Origin: Tamlana sp. I1 | GTDB taxonomy: Bacteria; Bacteroidota; Bacteroidia; Flavobacteriales; Flavobacteriaceae | DNA: 64,000 nucleotides | Direction: 5' to 3' | Assembly (NCBI RefSeq): GCF_015355625.1 | Contig: NZ_JACLAF010000014.1 | Span: forward strand, 62,001-126,000 | In this document: positions 27,376-36,362 of the stretch, piece by piece | Position numbering within the stretch: position 1 is the stretch's first letter | Layout of the letters: each line of letters opens with the position of its first letter | Position numbers and translations under genes: made by a program | Notes under the pieces: generated by a model | Told to the model about the DNA's origin: nothing | Database searches by the model: none | The model's input: the letters and a program-made list of their open reading frames with translations, nothing else

Positions 27376-27417
27376 ATATAAGTTCCTGTCAATTTAAAAA
27401 GGAAAAATAAATATACA

Positions 27418-29715
27418 ATGGAAATACGGTTAAAAAGACTTTTAAATATTGGGTTTGGTTCGTTAATTATTATGGGTAGCATTGCTTGTAATAATGAAAA
27501 GTTAACTAAGCATGAAGATGATTTAGAAACAAAAATAGACTCTGTTTTATCTTTAATGACACTTAAAGAAAAAATAGGACAAATGAATCAATATAGTGGT
27601 GGTTGGGAAGTTACTGGAACACCTTCGGATATTGATACACAAACCAAATTAGAAAAGCTTAAAAATGGCGAAGTTGGCTCGATGCTTAATGTGTTAACTG
27701 CAAAAGAAACGCGGGAAGCGCAGGAAGTGGTTATGACACATTCGCGATTAAAAATTCCGTTAATTTTTGGTTATGATGTGATTCACGGTTACAAAACCAT
27801 GTTTCCAATTCCCTTAGGTGAAAGTGCGAGTTGGGATTTAAATGCCATGGAAAAAAGTGCCCAAATTGCGGCTAAAGAAGCTGCGGCTTCAGGACAGCAT
27901 TGGACCTTTGCTCCTATGGTTGATGTTTCTCGCGATGCGCGCTGGGGGCGTATTATGGAAGGTTCTGGTGAAGACCCTTTTTTAGCCAGTAAAATTGCTG
28001 TAGCGCGTGTTAAAGGATTTCAAGGTGATGATTTAGCTAGCGAAAACACCATTGCAGCTTGTGCAAAACATTTTGCGGGCTATGGTTTTGGTGAAGCAGG
28101 ACGAGATTATAATACGGTTAATATTGGTGAACATGAACTGCAAAATAGCATCTTGCCACCTTTTAAGGCCGCTGCTAATGCTGGCGTTGCTACGTTTATG
28201 AATGCCTTTAATGAAATTGACGGTACGCCTGCAACTGCCGATAAATATTTACAAAGAGACCTTTTAAAAGGCGAATGGGGTTGGGATGGTTTTATGGTGT
28301 CCGATTGGGGATCTATTGCCGAATTAATTCCGCATGGTTTTGCAAAAGATAGAACAGATGCGGCTAGAATTGCTGTTGAAGCAGGTAGCGATATGGATAT
28401 GGAAGGCCGTGCTTACGAGGTTGGCTTAGAGACTTTAGTACATGAAAACAAAGTAGATGTTGCGTTAATTGATGATGCTGTAAAACGTATTTTACGTGTT
28501 AAGTTTCGTTTAGGTCTTTTTGATGATCCTTACCGTTATAGCAATACAGAACGTGAAAAAAGTGAGGTTTATACCAATGAAAATCGCGATATAGCACGAG
28601 ATGTGGCTAAAAAATCGATAGTACTTTTAAAAAATCAAAATCATATTTTACCCCTTGATAAAAACATTAAAAGTCTTGCAGTAATTGGGCCATTGGCAAA
28701 CGATAAAGATACACCAATAGGGAATTGGAGAGCGCAAGGGGAAGCAAATTCGGCGATTTCTGTTTTCGAAGGTATTCAAGATGCTATTGGCGATGATACG
28801 AGAATATTTTATGAAAAAGGTGTCGATTTAGGCGTTGGCGAACGTTCGTTTTTAGCACCTTTAAAAATTAATACAACTAACAAAACTGGAATTGAAAGTG
28901 CGGTTAAAGCAGCTAAACTGGCTGAGGTTGTAGTCATGGTTTTGGGTGAAGACGCCTTTCAATCGGGAGAAGGTAGAAGTCAAACGCAAATTAGTTTTGC
29001 AGGATTTCAACAAGAATTACTTGAAGCCGTTTACGCTGTGAATAAGAATATTGTTTTGGTATTAATGAATGGTCGTCCGATGGAAATTAGCTGGTCGGCA
29101 GCACATTTACCAGGCATTCTAGAGGTTTGGCAATTAGGGTCGGAGCACGGTCATGCTGTAGCCGATGTGTTGTTTGGAAACTACAACCCTTCAGGGAAAT
29201 TGCCTGTTTCTTTCCCAAGATCGGTGGGGCAGGAACCTTTTTATTACAATCAGAAAAATACAGGACGTCCTGCAGATAACGGCGAAGTGACATTTTCGCA
29301 TCATACCGATGCTTCAAACGATCCTTTATTTGCCTTCGGATTTGGTTTAAGTTATACTACGTTTAAATATTCCGAAGTAAAATTATCGGCTTCAACTTTA
29401 AAACCAGGGGAAACGGTTACGGCTTCTGTAGCACTTACAAATTCAGGAAACCGTAGCGGGAAAGAGGTTGTGCAATTATACATGCGCGATTTAGTAGGAA
29501 GTATTACGCGTCCGATTAAAGAATTAAAAGGTTTTGAAATGGTAAGCTTAGAGCCTGGAGAATCAAAAACAGTAACTTTTGAAATTACTCCAGAATTGCT
29601 TCAGTTTTATACCGCTAATAAAAAGTGGGAGACTGAAGCTGGCGATTTTCATGTGTTTATTGGTTCCGATTCTAGAGTAAGCACTTTTGCAGAACTTGAA
29701 TATGTAACCCCGTAA
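27418..29715 (+). CDS. GH3-family beta-glucosidase lipoprotein
   Basis: The 765-residue enzyme has a lipoprotein-like signal (MGSIACNNEK, Cys near residue 25). It has the full BglX-type order: N-terminal TIM barrel (about 40-370) with the nucleophile Asp in GFMVSDWGS (residue 296), a middle alpha/beta sandwich (about 400-620, with VMVLGEDAFQSGEGRSQTQI) and a C-terminal fibronectin-III-like domain (about 665-755, NSGNRSGKEVVQLYMRD). It should release glucose from the non-reducing ends of oligosaccharides made by the GH16 and GH30 enzymes. It lies 42 bases after the GH5 gene and 3 bases before the GH16 gene. Confidence 0.95.
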   Translation: MEIRLKRLLNIGFGSLIIMGSIACNNEKLTKHEDDLETKIDSVLSLMTLKEKIGQMNQYSGGWEVTGTPSDIDTQTKLEKLKNGEVGSMLNVLTAKETREAQEVVMTHSRLKIPLIFGYDVIHGYKTMFPIPLGESASWDLNAMEKSAQIAAKEAAASGQHWTFAPMVDVSRDARWGRIMEGSGEDPFLASKIAVARVKGFQGDDLASENTIAACAKHFAGYGFGEAGRDYNTVNIGEHELQNSILPPFKAAANAGVATFMNAFNEIDGTPATADKYLQRDLLKGEWGWDGFMVSDWGSIAELIPHGFAKDRTDAARIAVEAGSDMDMEGRAYEVGLETLVHENKVDVALIDDAVKRILRVKFRLGLFDDPYRYSNTEREKSEVYTNENRDIARDVAKKSIVLLKNQNHILPLDKNIKSLAVIGPLANDKDTPIGNWRAQGEANSAISVFEGIQDAIGDDTRIFYEKGVDLGVGERSFLAPLKINTTNKTGIESAVKAAKLAEVVVMVLGEDAFQSGEGRSQTQISFAGFQQELLEAVYAVNKNIVLVLMNGRPMEISWSAAHLPGILEVWQLGSEHGHAVADVLFGNYNPSGKLPVSFPRSVGQEPFYYNQKNTGRPADNGEVTFSHHTDASNDPLFAFGFGLSYTTFKYSEVKLSASTLKPGETVTASVALTNSGNRSGKEVVQLYMRDLVGSITRPIKELKGFEMVSLEPGESKTVTFEITPELLQFYTANKKWETEAGDFHVFIGSDSRVSTFAELEYVTP

Positions 29716-29718
29716 ACT

Positions 29719-31050
29719 ATGAAACTTAAAGCCCTAATTTTATTATGTATTGTTTTTATTATACTGTCATGTAGTGATGATACGACCGAAGACATAAAAG
29801 AACCTATTTTATCCGATCTTAGGGTAGAAGCTGTTGTTAAAGGCACTAGTGTCGATAATCCTAATGGCGATGGTAACGGTTATGTGGAATTTAAATTTAC
29901 AGCAACCAATGCTCTTTATTATCAAATAGAGGTAGAAGGCCAATCTGAAACTGTAAAAACAAACAGTTATACTTATGGCTTTATTGCTCCTGGAACTAAC
30001 CAGTACACCGTAAAAATTACAGCCTTTAACAATGAACAACAACTTTCGGAAACTCTAATAGTTCGTGTTTTTGTTACTGAAGAAGAAGAAACTGACCTTG
30101 GAGTCTCTGGAGAATTAGTATGGTCTGACGAGTTTAATTCTGGAACTCTAGATTTGTCCAAATGGAGTTATGAAACGGGTACAGGAGTTAATGGAGATTG
30201 GGGTACAGGGCAATTGGATCGTGCCACTGATCGTGTAGAAAATGTAAGTTTTAAAGATGGTATTGTTGGTGCCGATGGCGGTTGTTTGGTTATTACCACA
30301 CGTGCGGAAAATTTTGAGGATAGAAATTATACGAGCGGAAGAATACGCACTTTCGATAAAGCATCTTGGGGACCAGGACACCGTATTGTAGCACGGGTTT
30401 ATGCACGTGACGTTAAACATCAAGGTCAGGGTTTTGCTTTTTGGATGATGCCTCAAGAAATTCCTGCGAACGAAACCTATTTAATGTGGCCTCAAGGCGG
30501 AGAAATTGATATTATGGAATATGTTGGCGCCATTCCTTATAATAATTTAGGTACTGTACATTATGCCTGGGAATGGCAAAATAACGAGTGGCAGTCTTGG
30601 AATCACGGCCATTTAGGAGGTTATTATAACTATAAAGATAAGCAAACCCCAACTCCAGCCGAGCCTGGTTATGGGAATTATCCGCCGCCAGATGGCGATT
30701 TAGATGCTGGAAGTGCTGCGTTTCATACCTATGGTATTGATTGGTATAATGATCGTTTGGAGTTTTTTGTTGATGATAATGTGTATCATATACATTATTT
30801 TAATGATGGTGGCGCTTATGCAATTGATGGTCAGGACCAAATAGCTGTACAGAACATTGATGGTAAACGCGTAAGTGTTTCAGAATATTCAAATCATTTT
30901 GATGAATGGCACCCTTTTGAACATAAAATGTACGCCATTTTAAGCGCAGGGGTTGGGGGAGCAGACCATACTTATGGTGGTCCAATTGTGCCAGAAGCCA
31001 AGTTTCCGTGTTCTGTTTTTATCGATTGGGTACGTGTTTATAAACTTTAA
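29719..31050 (+). CDS. GH16-family laminarinase-type lipoprotein
   Basis: The 443-residue lipoprotein (lipobox FIILSCSDDT, Cys near residue 15) has a PKD/Ig-like domain (about 30-115) and a GH16 jelly roll (about 130-443). The catalytic motif is GEIDIMEYVG, with the nucleophile Glu at 262, Asp at 264 and the acid/base Glu at 267. The spacing E-x-D-x-x-E matches laminarinase-type GH16, which cut beta-1,3 bonds in beta-1,3 or mixed glucans. The FFVDDNVYH strand and the C-terminal FIDWVRVYKL are typical. It is probably the surface endo-enzyme that starts depolymerization. A terminator follows about 50 bases later. Confidence 0.95.
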   Translation: MKLKALILLCIVFIILSCSDDTTEDIKEPILSDLRVEAVVKGTSVDNPNGDGNGYVEFKFTATNALYYQIEVEGQSETVKTNSYTYGFIAPGTNQYTVKITAFNNEQQLSETLIVRVFVTEEEETDLGVSGELVWSDEFNSGTLDLSKWSYETGTGVNGDWGTGQLDRATDRVENVSFKDGIVGADGGCLVITTRAENFEDRNYTSGRIRTFDKASWGPGHRIVARVYARDVKHQGQGFAFWMMPQEIPANETYLMWPQGGEIDIMEYVGAIPYNNLGTVHYAWEWQNNEWQSWNHGHLGGYYNYKDKQTPTPAEPGYGNYPPPDGDLDAGSAAFHTYGIDWYNDRLEFFVDDNVYHIHYFNDGGAYAIDGQDQIAVQNIDGKRVSVSEYSNHFDEWHPFEHKMYAILSAGVGGADHTYGGPIVPEAKFPCSVFIDWVRVYKL

Positions 31051-31099
31051 CGGAGTTAATTTATTTTAAAGTAGTTTGTTTGAATTGTTTTAGTCATTA

Positions 31100-31128
31100 A
31101 GCGGGTTGGTTTTGCCAATTCGCTTTTT
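31100..31128 (+). terminator. Terminator at the end of the PUL
   Basis: A 10-bp stem (AGCGGGTTGG / CCAATTCGCT, two G-U pairs, 5-base loop) is followed by TTTT and lies 50 bases after the GH16 stop. Confidence 0.75.
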
Positions 31129-31203
31129 GCTTTTATATGGCTATGAAAAATAATCTACTTTTTTTGGAACGTTATACCAATTCTGAACAGTAACTCATAA
31201 ACC

Positions 31204-31240
31204 AAAAAACTGCTCTCGAACCAGAAAGAGCAGTTTTTGT
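31204..31240. terminator. Bidirectional terminator between the PUL and the OMP gene
   Basis: A perfect 10-bp inverted repeat (AAACTGCTCT / AGAGCAGTTT, 10-base loop) has an A run on the left and a T run on the right. It can therefore stop transcription from both sides. It lies 59 bases past the stop of the minus-strand barrel gene. Confidence 0.8.
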
Positions 31241-31294
31241 ATCTGGGTTTTCTTCTATAAATAAAAACCAAAAACGCTAAGGCCAACCAGAGAC

Positions 31295-32806
31295 CTAGAA
31301 TTTTATAGAAAACCCTGTATAAACACCTATAAAGTAAGGTGTAAAATGACCAGATGTATTGTTAAAAGTATTTAGTTGATACTTAAACATGGGCTCTAAA
31401 TTCAAATCAATTTTTTTAGAGAATTTATAGTTTAAGCCCAGACCAACATTAGCACTGTAACTTGTTTTATTAACGTTGTTGGCTTCGCCTAAATAAGTGC
31501 TTGAGCCATCTTCACCCCTAGAAAATAAATCATTATCATTTAAAAAGAAGGAGCTAAAGCCACCAATAACATTTACGCCTAAGCGTTTTTCCGAAAGGGT
31601 ATATTCAATTTCAACAGGCACTTCTAAATAATCTAAATTTTGATGAATAGAAACGTTTGATGCGGTAAGCGATTGCGGAAAATCTTTAGCAGAACTTGAA
31701 CTGACTACCGAAATGTTGTTGGAACTGTTTTTAGGCGCATCTATGTTTTGTAGGGCGCTTGTGGTTGTGCCTCTAGATTCGAAAATTACCACATCGTTAG
31801 TGTTATAACCCAAGTTAACCTTATTAATTCCAGAGCGTATGGTTATTTTTTTAGTAACCGCATAACTTGTAGAAATACCGTAACTCATATTAATATCACC
31901 CGTTTTTTGATTGCTGTTAAACTGCGGATCAATAGACGAACCTTCACCCAAACTATTAAAATATATAGGGGCAACATTAGGCGAAACACTCCATTTATTT
32001 TCTTTTTTTGTTTGCTCTGTTTTAATTTTGCCTTCTTCTAAAGCGTCTTCAATAGTACGCGTATTTTTATTGCGATTATTAGCTTCCGCAATAGCGTTAT
32101 TGTTTTGCGACGCGGCATTAATTAGCGCTTTTGCTTCTGCTTTATCAATTAAAGGTGTTTCATTTTTAGAAGCGGTATTGTCTTTTTCGATGGTTGAAGC
32201 AACAGCCGTATTATTATTGTTTTTATTTATGATTTCTGATAAGTCATCTTCAACAATTTTGACTTCGGAAGTATTTGCGATAGCACCATTTTGTTCAGAA
32301 TACACCGATTTGTTTTTTGTTGAAGGCTGAACTAATTCATTTTCACTATCTATTTTTTCATCTGAAGATTCTGCAATGGCTGAAGCTTTAGAAGGCCTTA
32401 TAATATTTTGTGATGCTTTTTCAGAAGCTTTTTTTGAGCTGTTATTTAAGGGGTTTTGATTGTTTTCATCATTCGAATTGGCTAAAGTCGTTGAAGCAGC
32501 TTCAATAACATTATTAATTACAGGCTGATTCTCTTTTGAAGTGTTCTCAATACGAGTTTCATTGGTTTCAACAACTTGAATGGTTGAAGCCTCATCAGTA
32601 TTAAGAATAAAGTTTCCAACCGTTAGAAAAAGTAAAAGTAGGGCAGCTGCACCAGCGTAGCGCCACCAAATTGGAATGACACGACGTTTGTCTTCTTTAT
32701 CGTTTAGATTAGCCGCTATGTTTTCCCACACAGCAGGGCTAGGCGTAGCTTCAAAATCTTTGAAACTTTCCTGAAATAATCTGTCTATATGTTTCTTATC
32801 ACCCAT
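31295..32806 (-). CDS. Membrane-anchored outer-membrane-barrel protein paired with an ECF sigma factor
   Basis: The 503-residue product has a cytoplasmic N-terminus (MGDKKHIDRLFQESFKDFEA, then SPAVWENIAANL), one membrane helix (about 48-66, YAGAAALLLLFLTVGNFIL) and a long low-complexity linker rich in N, S, E and K (about 70-265). The C-terminus resembles a porin-like barrel domain (about 270-503, ending FIGVYTGFSIKF). The VWENI segment is common in Bacteroidetes proteins encoded beside ECF sigma factors, which suggests an anti-sigma-like role. The start overlaps the sigma gene stop (TAATG), so both are translated together. The function of the barrel part is unknown. Confidence 0.78.
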   Translation of the reverse strand: MGDKKHIDRLFQESFKDFEATPSPAVWENIAANLNDKEDKRRVIPIWWRYAGAAALLLLFLTVGNFILNTDEASTIQVVETNETRIENTSKENQPVINNVIEAASTTLANSNDENNQNPLNNSSKKASEKASQNIIRPSKASAIAESSDEKIDSENELVQPSTKNKSVYSEQNGAIANTSEVKIVEDDLSEIINKNNNNTAVASTIEKDNTASKNETPLIDKAEAKALINAASQNNNAIAEANNRNKNTRTIEDALEEGKIKTEQTKKENKWSVSPNVAPIYFNSLGEGSSIDPQFNSNQKTGDINMSYGISTSYAVTKKITIRSGINKVNLGYNTNDVVIFESRGTTTSALQNIDAPKNSSNNISVVSSSSAKDFPQSLTASNVSIHQNLDYLEVPVEIEYTLSEKRLGVNVIGGFSSFFLNDNDLFSRGEDGSSTYLGEANNVNKTSYSANVGLGLNYKFSKKIDLNLEPMFKYQLNTFNNTSGHFTPYFIGVYTGFSIKF

Positions 32807-33348
32807 TATAATGATTGTGAGCGTTCGCTATTGTTATATTCTTCAATCGTTTGCTTCAAAATGTATCTAGCACGTGCTAAATTCGATTTTGATGTTCCAA
32901 CGTTTATGTTTAGCATATCGGCTATTTCTTTATGCGAATAGCCATCTAATACATATAAGTTGAAAACCAATCGGTATCTGTCTGGTAATTCCTGAATAAT
33001 TTTTAAGAGATAATCAATGGAAACGGTGTCTTCATCAATTTCAATTTCTACATCTTCAATGGCACTTTCGTTTACAAGTTCGAAAACTTTATCGGCGCGG
33101 TAACGTTGTAAAACGGTGTTTACGGTAATGCGTTTTAGCCAACCTTCAAAAGAGCCTTTGTTTTTATACTGTTCTATTTTTTTGAAAATAGTTAAAAAGG
33201 CGTCTTGCAGATTGTCTTCCGCTTCGGCACGATTTCGCGAATACTTTAAGCTTATGGCGAATAACTTGCTGGAAAACAAGTTGTATAATTCGCCTTGAGC
33301 TTTTGTATTGTTGGCTTTACAATTTTCTATGAGCTGATCTAAACTCAA
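32806..33348 (-). CDS. ECF-type RNA polymerase sigma factor
   Basis: The 180-residue product has sigma region 2 (about 10-80, with YSRNRAEAEDNLQDAFLTIF) and region 4 (about 120-172, PDRYRLVFNLYVLDGYSHKE, then IADMLNINVGTSKSNLARAR). It directs RNA polymerase to its own promoter set. The start is a TTG: no in-frame ATG exists nearby and the next residues (SLDQLIENCKANN) match the usual N-terminus of this group. The next gene, a membrane protein, overlaps its stop by one base and is probably its regulator. Confidence 0.92.
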   Translation of the reverse strand: MSLDQLIENCKANNTKAQGELYNLFSSKLFAISLKYSRNRAEAEDNLQDAFLTIFKKIEQYKNKGSFEGWLKRITVNTVLQRYRADKVFELVNESAIEDVEIEIDEDTVSIDYLLKIIQELPDRYRLVFNLYVLDGYSHKEIADMLNINVGTSKSNLARARYILKQTIEEYNNSERSQSL

Positions 33349-33421
33349 TATGGAACATGTATTAAATTAATACTTAAATTTATTGTTTGTTTTAGAAAAC
33401 ACGCAACAGTTTACATTCTTT

Positions 33422-33841
33422 TTAAAGTGCTGAGGTTTCTACTACAGGAACCTCAATAGTAAGGTATTGCGATTCGCCATCTTCATCTTTTCCTTGCCAA
33501 AACTTAAAAATGTAAGAGCCGTTTCCGGTCACTAAAAAATCGAAGGTGGCTTCTGCCATTTCATTTTCTGGCGTTTCACAATTGTTACTTTCTAATACAA
33601 TATCAACTGGTGCTACGGTGCGCTCGTTATTGTGTTTTGAATAATAAAATTCACTAAAGCCATAGCAGGTTGATGGTCTTGAATAATGTATCGTAATTGG
33701 GTAGGTTTCTCCCATTTCAAACTCGTCTGGGATATCAACACTATCAACAGGTAAAATTTCATAATGATAAGAACTACCTTCATCGGTACTACAAGATGAA
33801 AATAATGCCAATGTTAGGCAAATTGCTATTAATCTTTTCAT
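33422..33841 (-). CDS. Small lipoprotein of unknown function
   Basis: The 139-residue product has a lipoprotein signal (CLTLALFSSCSTDEGS, Cys near residue 17). The mature part is a beta-rich single domain with Cys in PSTCYGFSEFYY and SNNCETPENE that could form a disulfide. The ending YIFKFWQGKDEDGES, then YLTIEVPVVE, suggests an Ig-like fold. I place the start at the ATG giving MKRLIAICL; an upstream in-frame TTG would add three residues. No family is recognised. It lies between the sigma factor and recA. Confidence 0.75.
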   Translation of the reverse strand: MKRLIAICLTLALFSSCSTDEGSSYHYEILPVDSVDIPDEFEMGETYPITIHYSRPSTCYGFSEFYYSKHNNERTVAPVDIVLESNNCETPENEMAEATFDFLVTGNGSYIFKFWQGKDEDGESQYLTIEVPVVETSAL

Positions 33842-33913
33842 TAGGTGCAAATTTAGGGGTTTATTACATATTTCTATGTAGATGCATATGAAAAGAAAAG
33901 GTTGCGTTTAAGT

Positions 33914-33941
33914 CAAAAAAAAATCCCGAATTAACGGGATT
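33914..33941 (-). terminator. recA terminator
   Basis: On the minus strand a 7-bp stem (AATCCCG / CGGGATT, 6-base loop) is followed by a run of nine T. It lies 8 bases after the recA stop. Confidence 0.85.
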
Positions 33942-33948
33942 TTAAAAA

Positions 33949-34950
33949 TTATTTTTCTGTGATTATTTTTCTAACCTTGGCTTCAAGCTCATCCATAAGT
34001 TCTGGATTGTCCTTTATAATGGCTTTAACCGCGTCTCGACCTTGGCCGAGTTTGGTCTCTTCGTAACTAAACCATGAACCACTCTTTTTTACAATTTCGT
34101 GTTCTACAGCTAAATCTAAAATTTCACCAACTTTTGATACGCCTTCGCCATACATAATGTCGAATTCGGCTGTTTTAAAAGGAGGTGCTACTTTATTTTT
34201 TACCACTTTTACTCTGGTTTTGTTACCTGCAACATCACCGTTAGTTTCTTTAATTTGAGTAGAACGTCTAATATCTAAACGTACCGAAGCGTAGAATTTT
34301 AAGGCGTTACCACCGGTTGTTGTTTCTGGGTTTCCAAACATCACCCCAATTTTTTCACGTAATTGGTTAATGAAGATTACCGTACACTTGGTTTTGCTAA
34401 TAGAACCTGTAAGTTTTCTTAAGGCTTGAGACATTAATCGTGCGTGAAGCCCCATTTTAGAGTCTCCCATCTCGCCTTCAATTTCACTTTTTGGTGTTAA
34501 AGCAGCAACCGAGTCAATGACTACAATATCAATAGCGCCCGAACGAATTAAATTATCGGCAATTTCTAAAGCTTGCTCACCATTATCTGGTTGCGAAATG
34601 ATTAAGTTATCAATATCTACACCTAATTTTTCAGCATAAAAACGATCAAAAGCATGTTCGGCATCAATAAATGCCGCAATACCTCCAGATTTTTGAGCTT
34701 CCGCAATAGCGTGCAACGTTAAAGTGGTTTTACCCGAAGATTCCGGACCGTAAATTTCGATGACTCTTCCGCGAGGATATCCGCCAACGCCTAAAGCAAT
34801 ATCTAAACCTAACGAACCAGATGGAATAGCCTCGACATCTACAATTGCAGAATCGCTCATTTTCATTACTGTTCCTTTTCCGTAGGCTTTATCTAGCTTG
34901 TCTAATGTAAGTTTTAGTGCTTTTAATTTAGCTTCTTTTTCACTGCTCAT
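33949..34950 (-). CDS. recA: RecA recombinase
   Basis: The 333-residue ATPase forms filaments on single-stranded DNA for recombination and the SOS response. Walker A is [10 protein letters not shown] near residue 67, Walker B lies around [14 protein letters not shown] near 140, and the DNA-binding loop L2 region is [20 protein letters not shown]. The length is slightly short of E. coli RecA because the acidic C-terminal tail is brief. It is transcribed alone, with a clear terminator. I see no recognisable LexA box upstream, but Bacteroidetes SOS boxes are not well defined. Confidence 0.98.
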   Translation of the reverse strand: MSSEKEAKLKALKLTLDKLDKAYGKGTVMKMSDSAIVDVEAIPSGSLGLDIALGVGGYPRGRVIEIYGPESSGKTTLTLHAIAEAQKSGGIAAFIDAEHAFDRFYAEKLGVDIDNLIISQPDNGEQALEIADNLIRSGAIDIVVIDSVAALTPKSEIEGEMGDSKMGLHARLMSQALRKLTGSISKTKCTVIFINQLREKIGVMFGNPETTTGGNALKFYASVRLDIRRSTQIKETNGDVAGNKTRVKVVKNKVAPPFKTAEFDIMYGEGVSKVGEILDLAVEHEIVKKSGSWFSYEETKLGQGRDAVKAIIKDNPELMDELEAKVRKIITEK

Positions 34951-35178
34951 TTATCTATTTTTTTACTGAAGTTACGCAGGCTAAAATACTATAACTTTTA
35001 GCATAACACAATAATAGTTTTCAACATAAATTCATAAAAAACAGAATTGTATTGCAGTGCCGTTGCTAAAATTAATTTTCTCGACGCAACCTTTTCTTTT
35101 CATAAGCATCTTCATTATAAATAAGCAATTTTTTTTTGCTGCCTATAAGTAGTAGGTGGGTTTGACTAACTCAATATT

Positions 35179-35211
35179 AAGCACTTAGATATTTGTCTGG
35201 GTGCTTTTTTT
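35179..35211 (+). terminator. Orphan plus-strand terminator in the recA-trhO gap
   Basis: An 11-bp stem (AAGCACTTAGA / TCTGGGTGCTT, two G-U pairs, 6-base loop) is followed by a run of T. No plus-strand gene precedes it, since recA points away, so it may end a small RNA or a leader transcript. The 344-base gap holds no ORF of note besides this and a -7-like box. Confidence 0.65.
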
Positions 35212-35243
35212 GTGTAAAAACTGGTAATCCTGCTATAAAGTTG

Positions 35244-35251
35244 TATTTTTG
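35244..35251 (+). promoter_or_regulatory. Candidate trhO -7 box (TATTTTTG)
   Basis: TATTTTTG matches TAnnTTTG, lies 43 bases before the trhO ATG and is downstream of the orphan terminator. The -33 element is not obvious. Confidence 0.4.
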
Positions 35252-35294
35252 CAACTTCAAAAAAATAGTCTTTAACCTTAAAAATTAGTATAGC

Positions 35295-36359
35295 ATGCAA
35301 CTGTACAATAAATTAAGTGCTTTAGAGAGAGCCGAATTAATCGAAAAAGCCGGAAAGGATCGATTAACACTTTCTTTTTACCAATATGCCAAAATTGAGA
35401 ATCCTCAAGAATTTCGTGATCAACTCTTCATTGTTTGGGATCAATTAGACGTTTTAGGACGTATTTATGTGGCCACCGAAGGCATAAACGGGCAACTGTC
35501 TTTACCTGCCGATCGTTTTAGCGAATTTAAATCACATCTAGATACTATCGATTTTTTAAAAGATATCCGTTTGAATATTGCCGTAGAGCAAGACAACATG
35601 TCTTTTTTAAAACTAAAAGTAAAAGTGCGTAACAAAATTGTTGCAGATGGTTTAAATGATGATACTTTTGATGTGACCAACAAAGGAGTGCATGTGGCTG
35701 CCGATAAATTCAACGAACTTATTGAAGATGAAAACACCGTTTTGGTGGATATGCGAAACCATTACGAGAGTGAAATTGGTCATTTTAAAAATGCCATCAC
35801 ACCCGATGTAGATACTTTTAGAGAATCGTTAGATATTATAGAAGACGATTTAAAAGACCATAAAGAAGATAAAAACCTAGTTATGTATTGTACTGGTGGT
35901 ATTCGTTGCGAAAAAGCCAGTGCTTATTTTAAGCATAAAGGTTTTAAAAACGTGTTTCAGTTAGAAGGGGGCATTATTGAGTACACCAGACAAATTAAGG
36001 AAGACGGACTTGAAAATAAATTTATAGGAAAGAATTTTGTTTTCGACGAGCGCCGTGCCGAAAAAATTAGCGACGATGTGATTGCCTGTTGCCACCAATG
36101 TGGTGCGCCTGCCGATATTCATACCAATTGCGCTAACGATGCTTGCCATTTGCTTTTTATTCAATGCGATAGTTGTAAAGAAGAAATGAACAATTGCTGT
36201 TCTAACAACTGCAAAGAGATTCATGCCTTACCTTTTGAAGAACAAAAAGCACTTCGTAAGGGACAAGCCAATAGTAACGATATTTTCAAAAAAGGTCGTG
36301 CCGACCATTTACCATTCAAAAAAGATTTAAGAAACATTTTTGAGACACTAAAAAAATAA
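35295..36359 (+). CDS. trhO: tRNA uridine-5-hydroxylase, rhodanese family (TrhO)
   Basis: The 354-residue protein belongs to the YceA/TrhO family, which makes 5-hydroxyuridine at wobble position 34 in an oxygen-dependent reaction. An N-terminal ferredoxin-like domain (about 20-130) is followed by a rhodanese domain (about 140-240) with the catalytic Cys in VMYCTGGIRCEKASAY. The C-terminal tail is Cys-rich and metal-binding (CHQCGAP, CDSCKEEMNNCC). All this fits the family. It is the first gene of a cluster with a radical SAM gene, trhP and a ferredoxin gene, all on this strand and closely spaced. Confidence 0.93.
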   Translation: MQLYNKLSALERAELIEKAGKDRLTLSFYQYAKIENPQEFRDQLFIVWDQLDVLGRIYVATEGINGQLSLPADRFSEFKSHLDTIDFLKDIRLNIAVEQDNMSFLKLKVKVRNKIVADGLNDDTFDVTNKGVHVAADKFNELIEDENTVLVDMRNHYESEIGHFKNAITPDVDTFRESLDIIEDDLKDHKEDKNLVMYCTGGIRCEKASAYFKHKGFKNVFQLEGGIIEYTRQIKEDGLENKFIGKNFVFDERRAEKISDDVIACCHQCGAPADIHTNCANDACHLLFIQCDSCKEEMNNCCSNNCKEIHALPFEEQKALRKGQANSNDIFKKGRADHLPFKKDLRNIFETLKK

Positions 36360-36362
36360 TCC

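Noticed and set aside
35041..35211. 6S RNA or signal-recognition-particle RNA upstream of trhO
   Set aside because: The conserved SRP loop motif and the 6S open-bubble pattern are not visible; only the terminator is clear.
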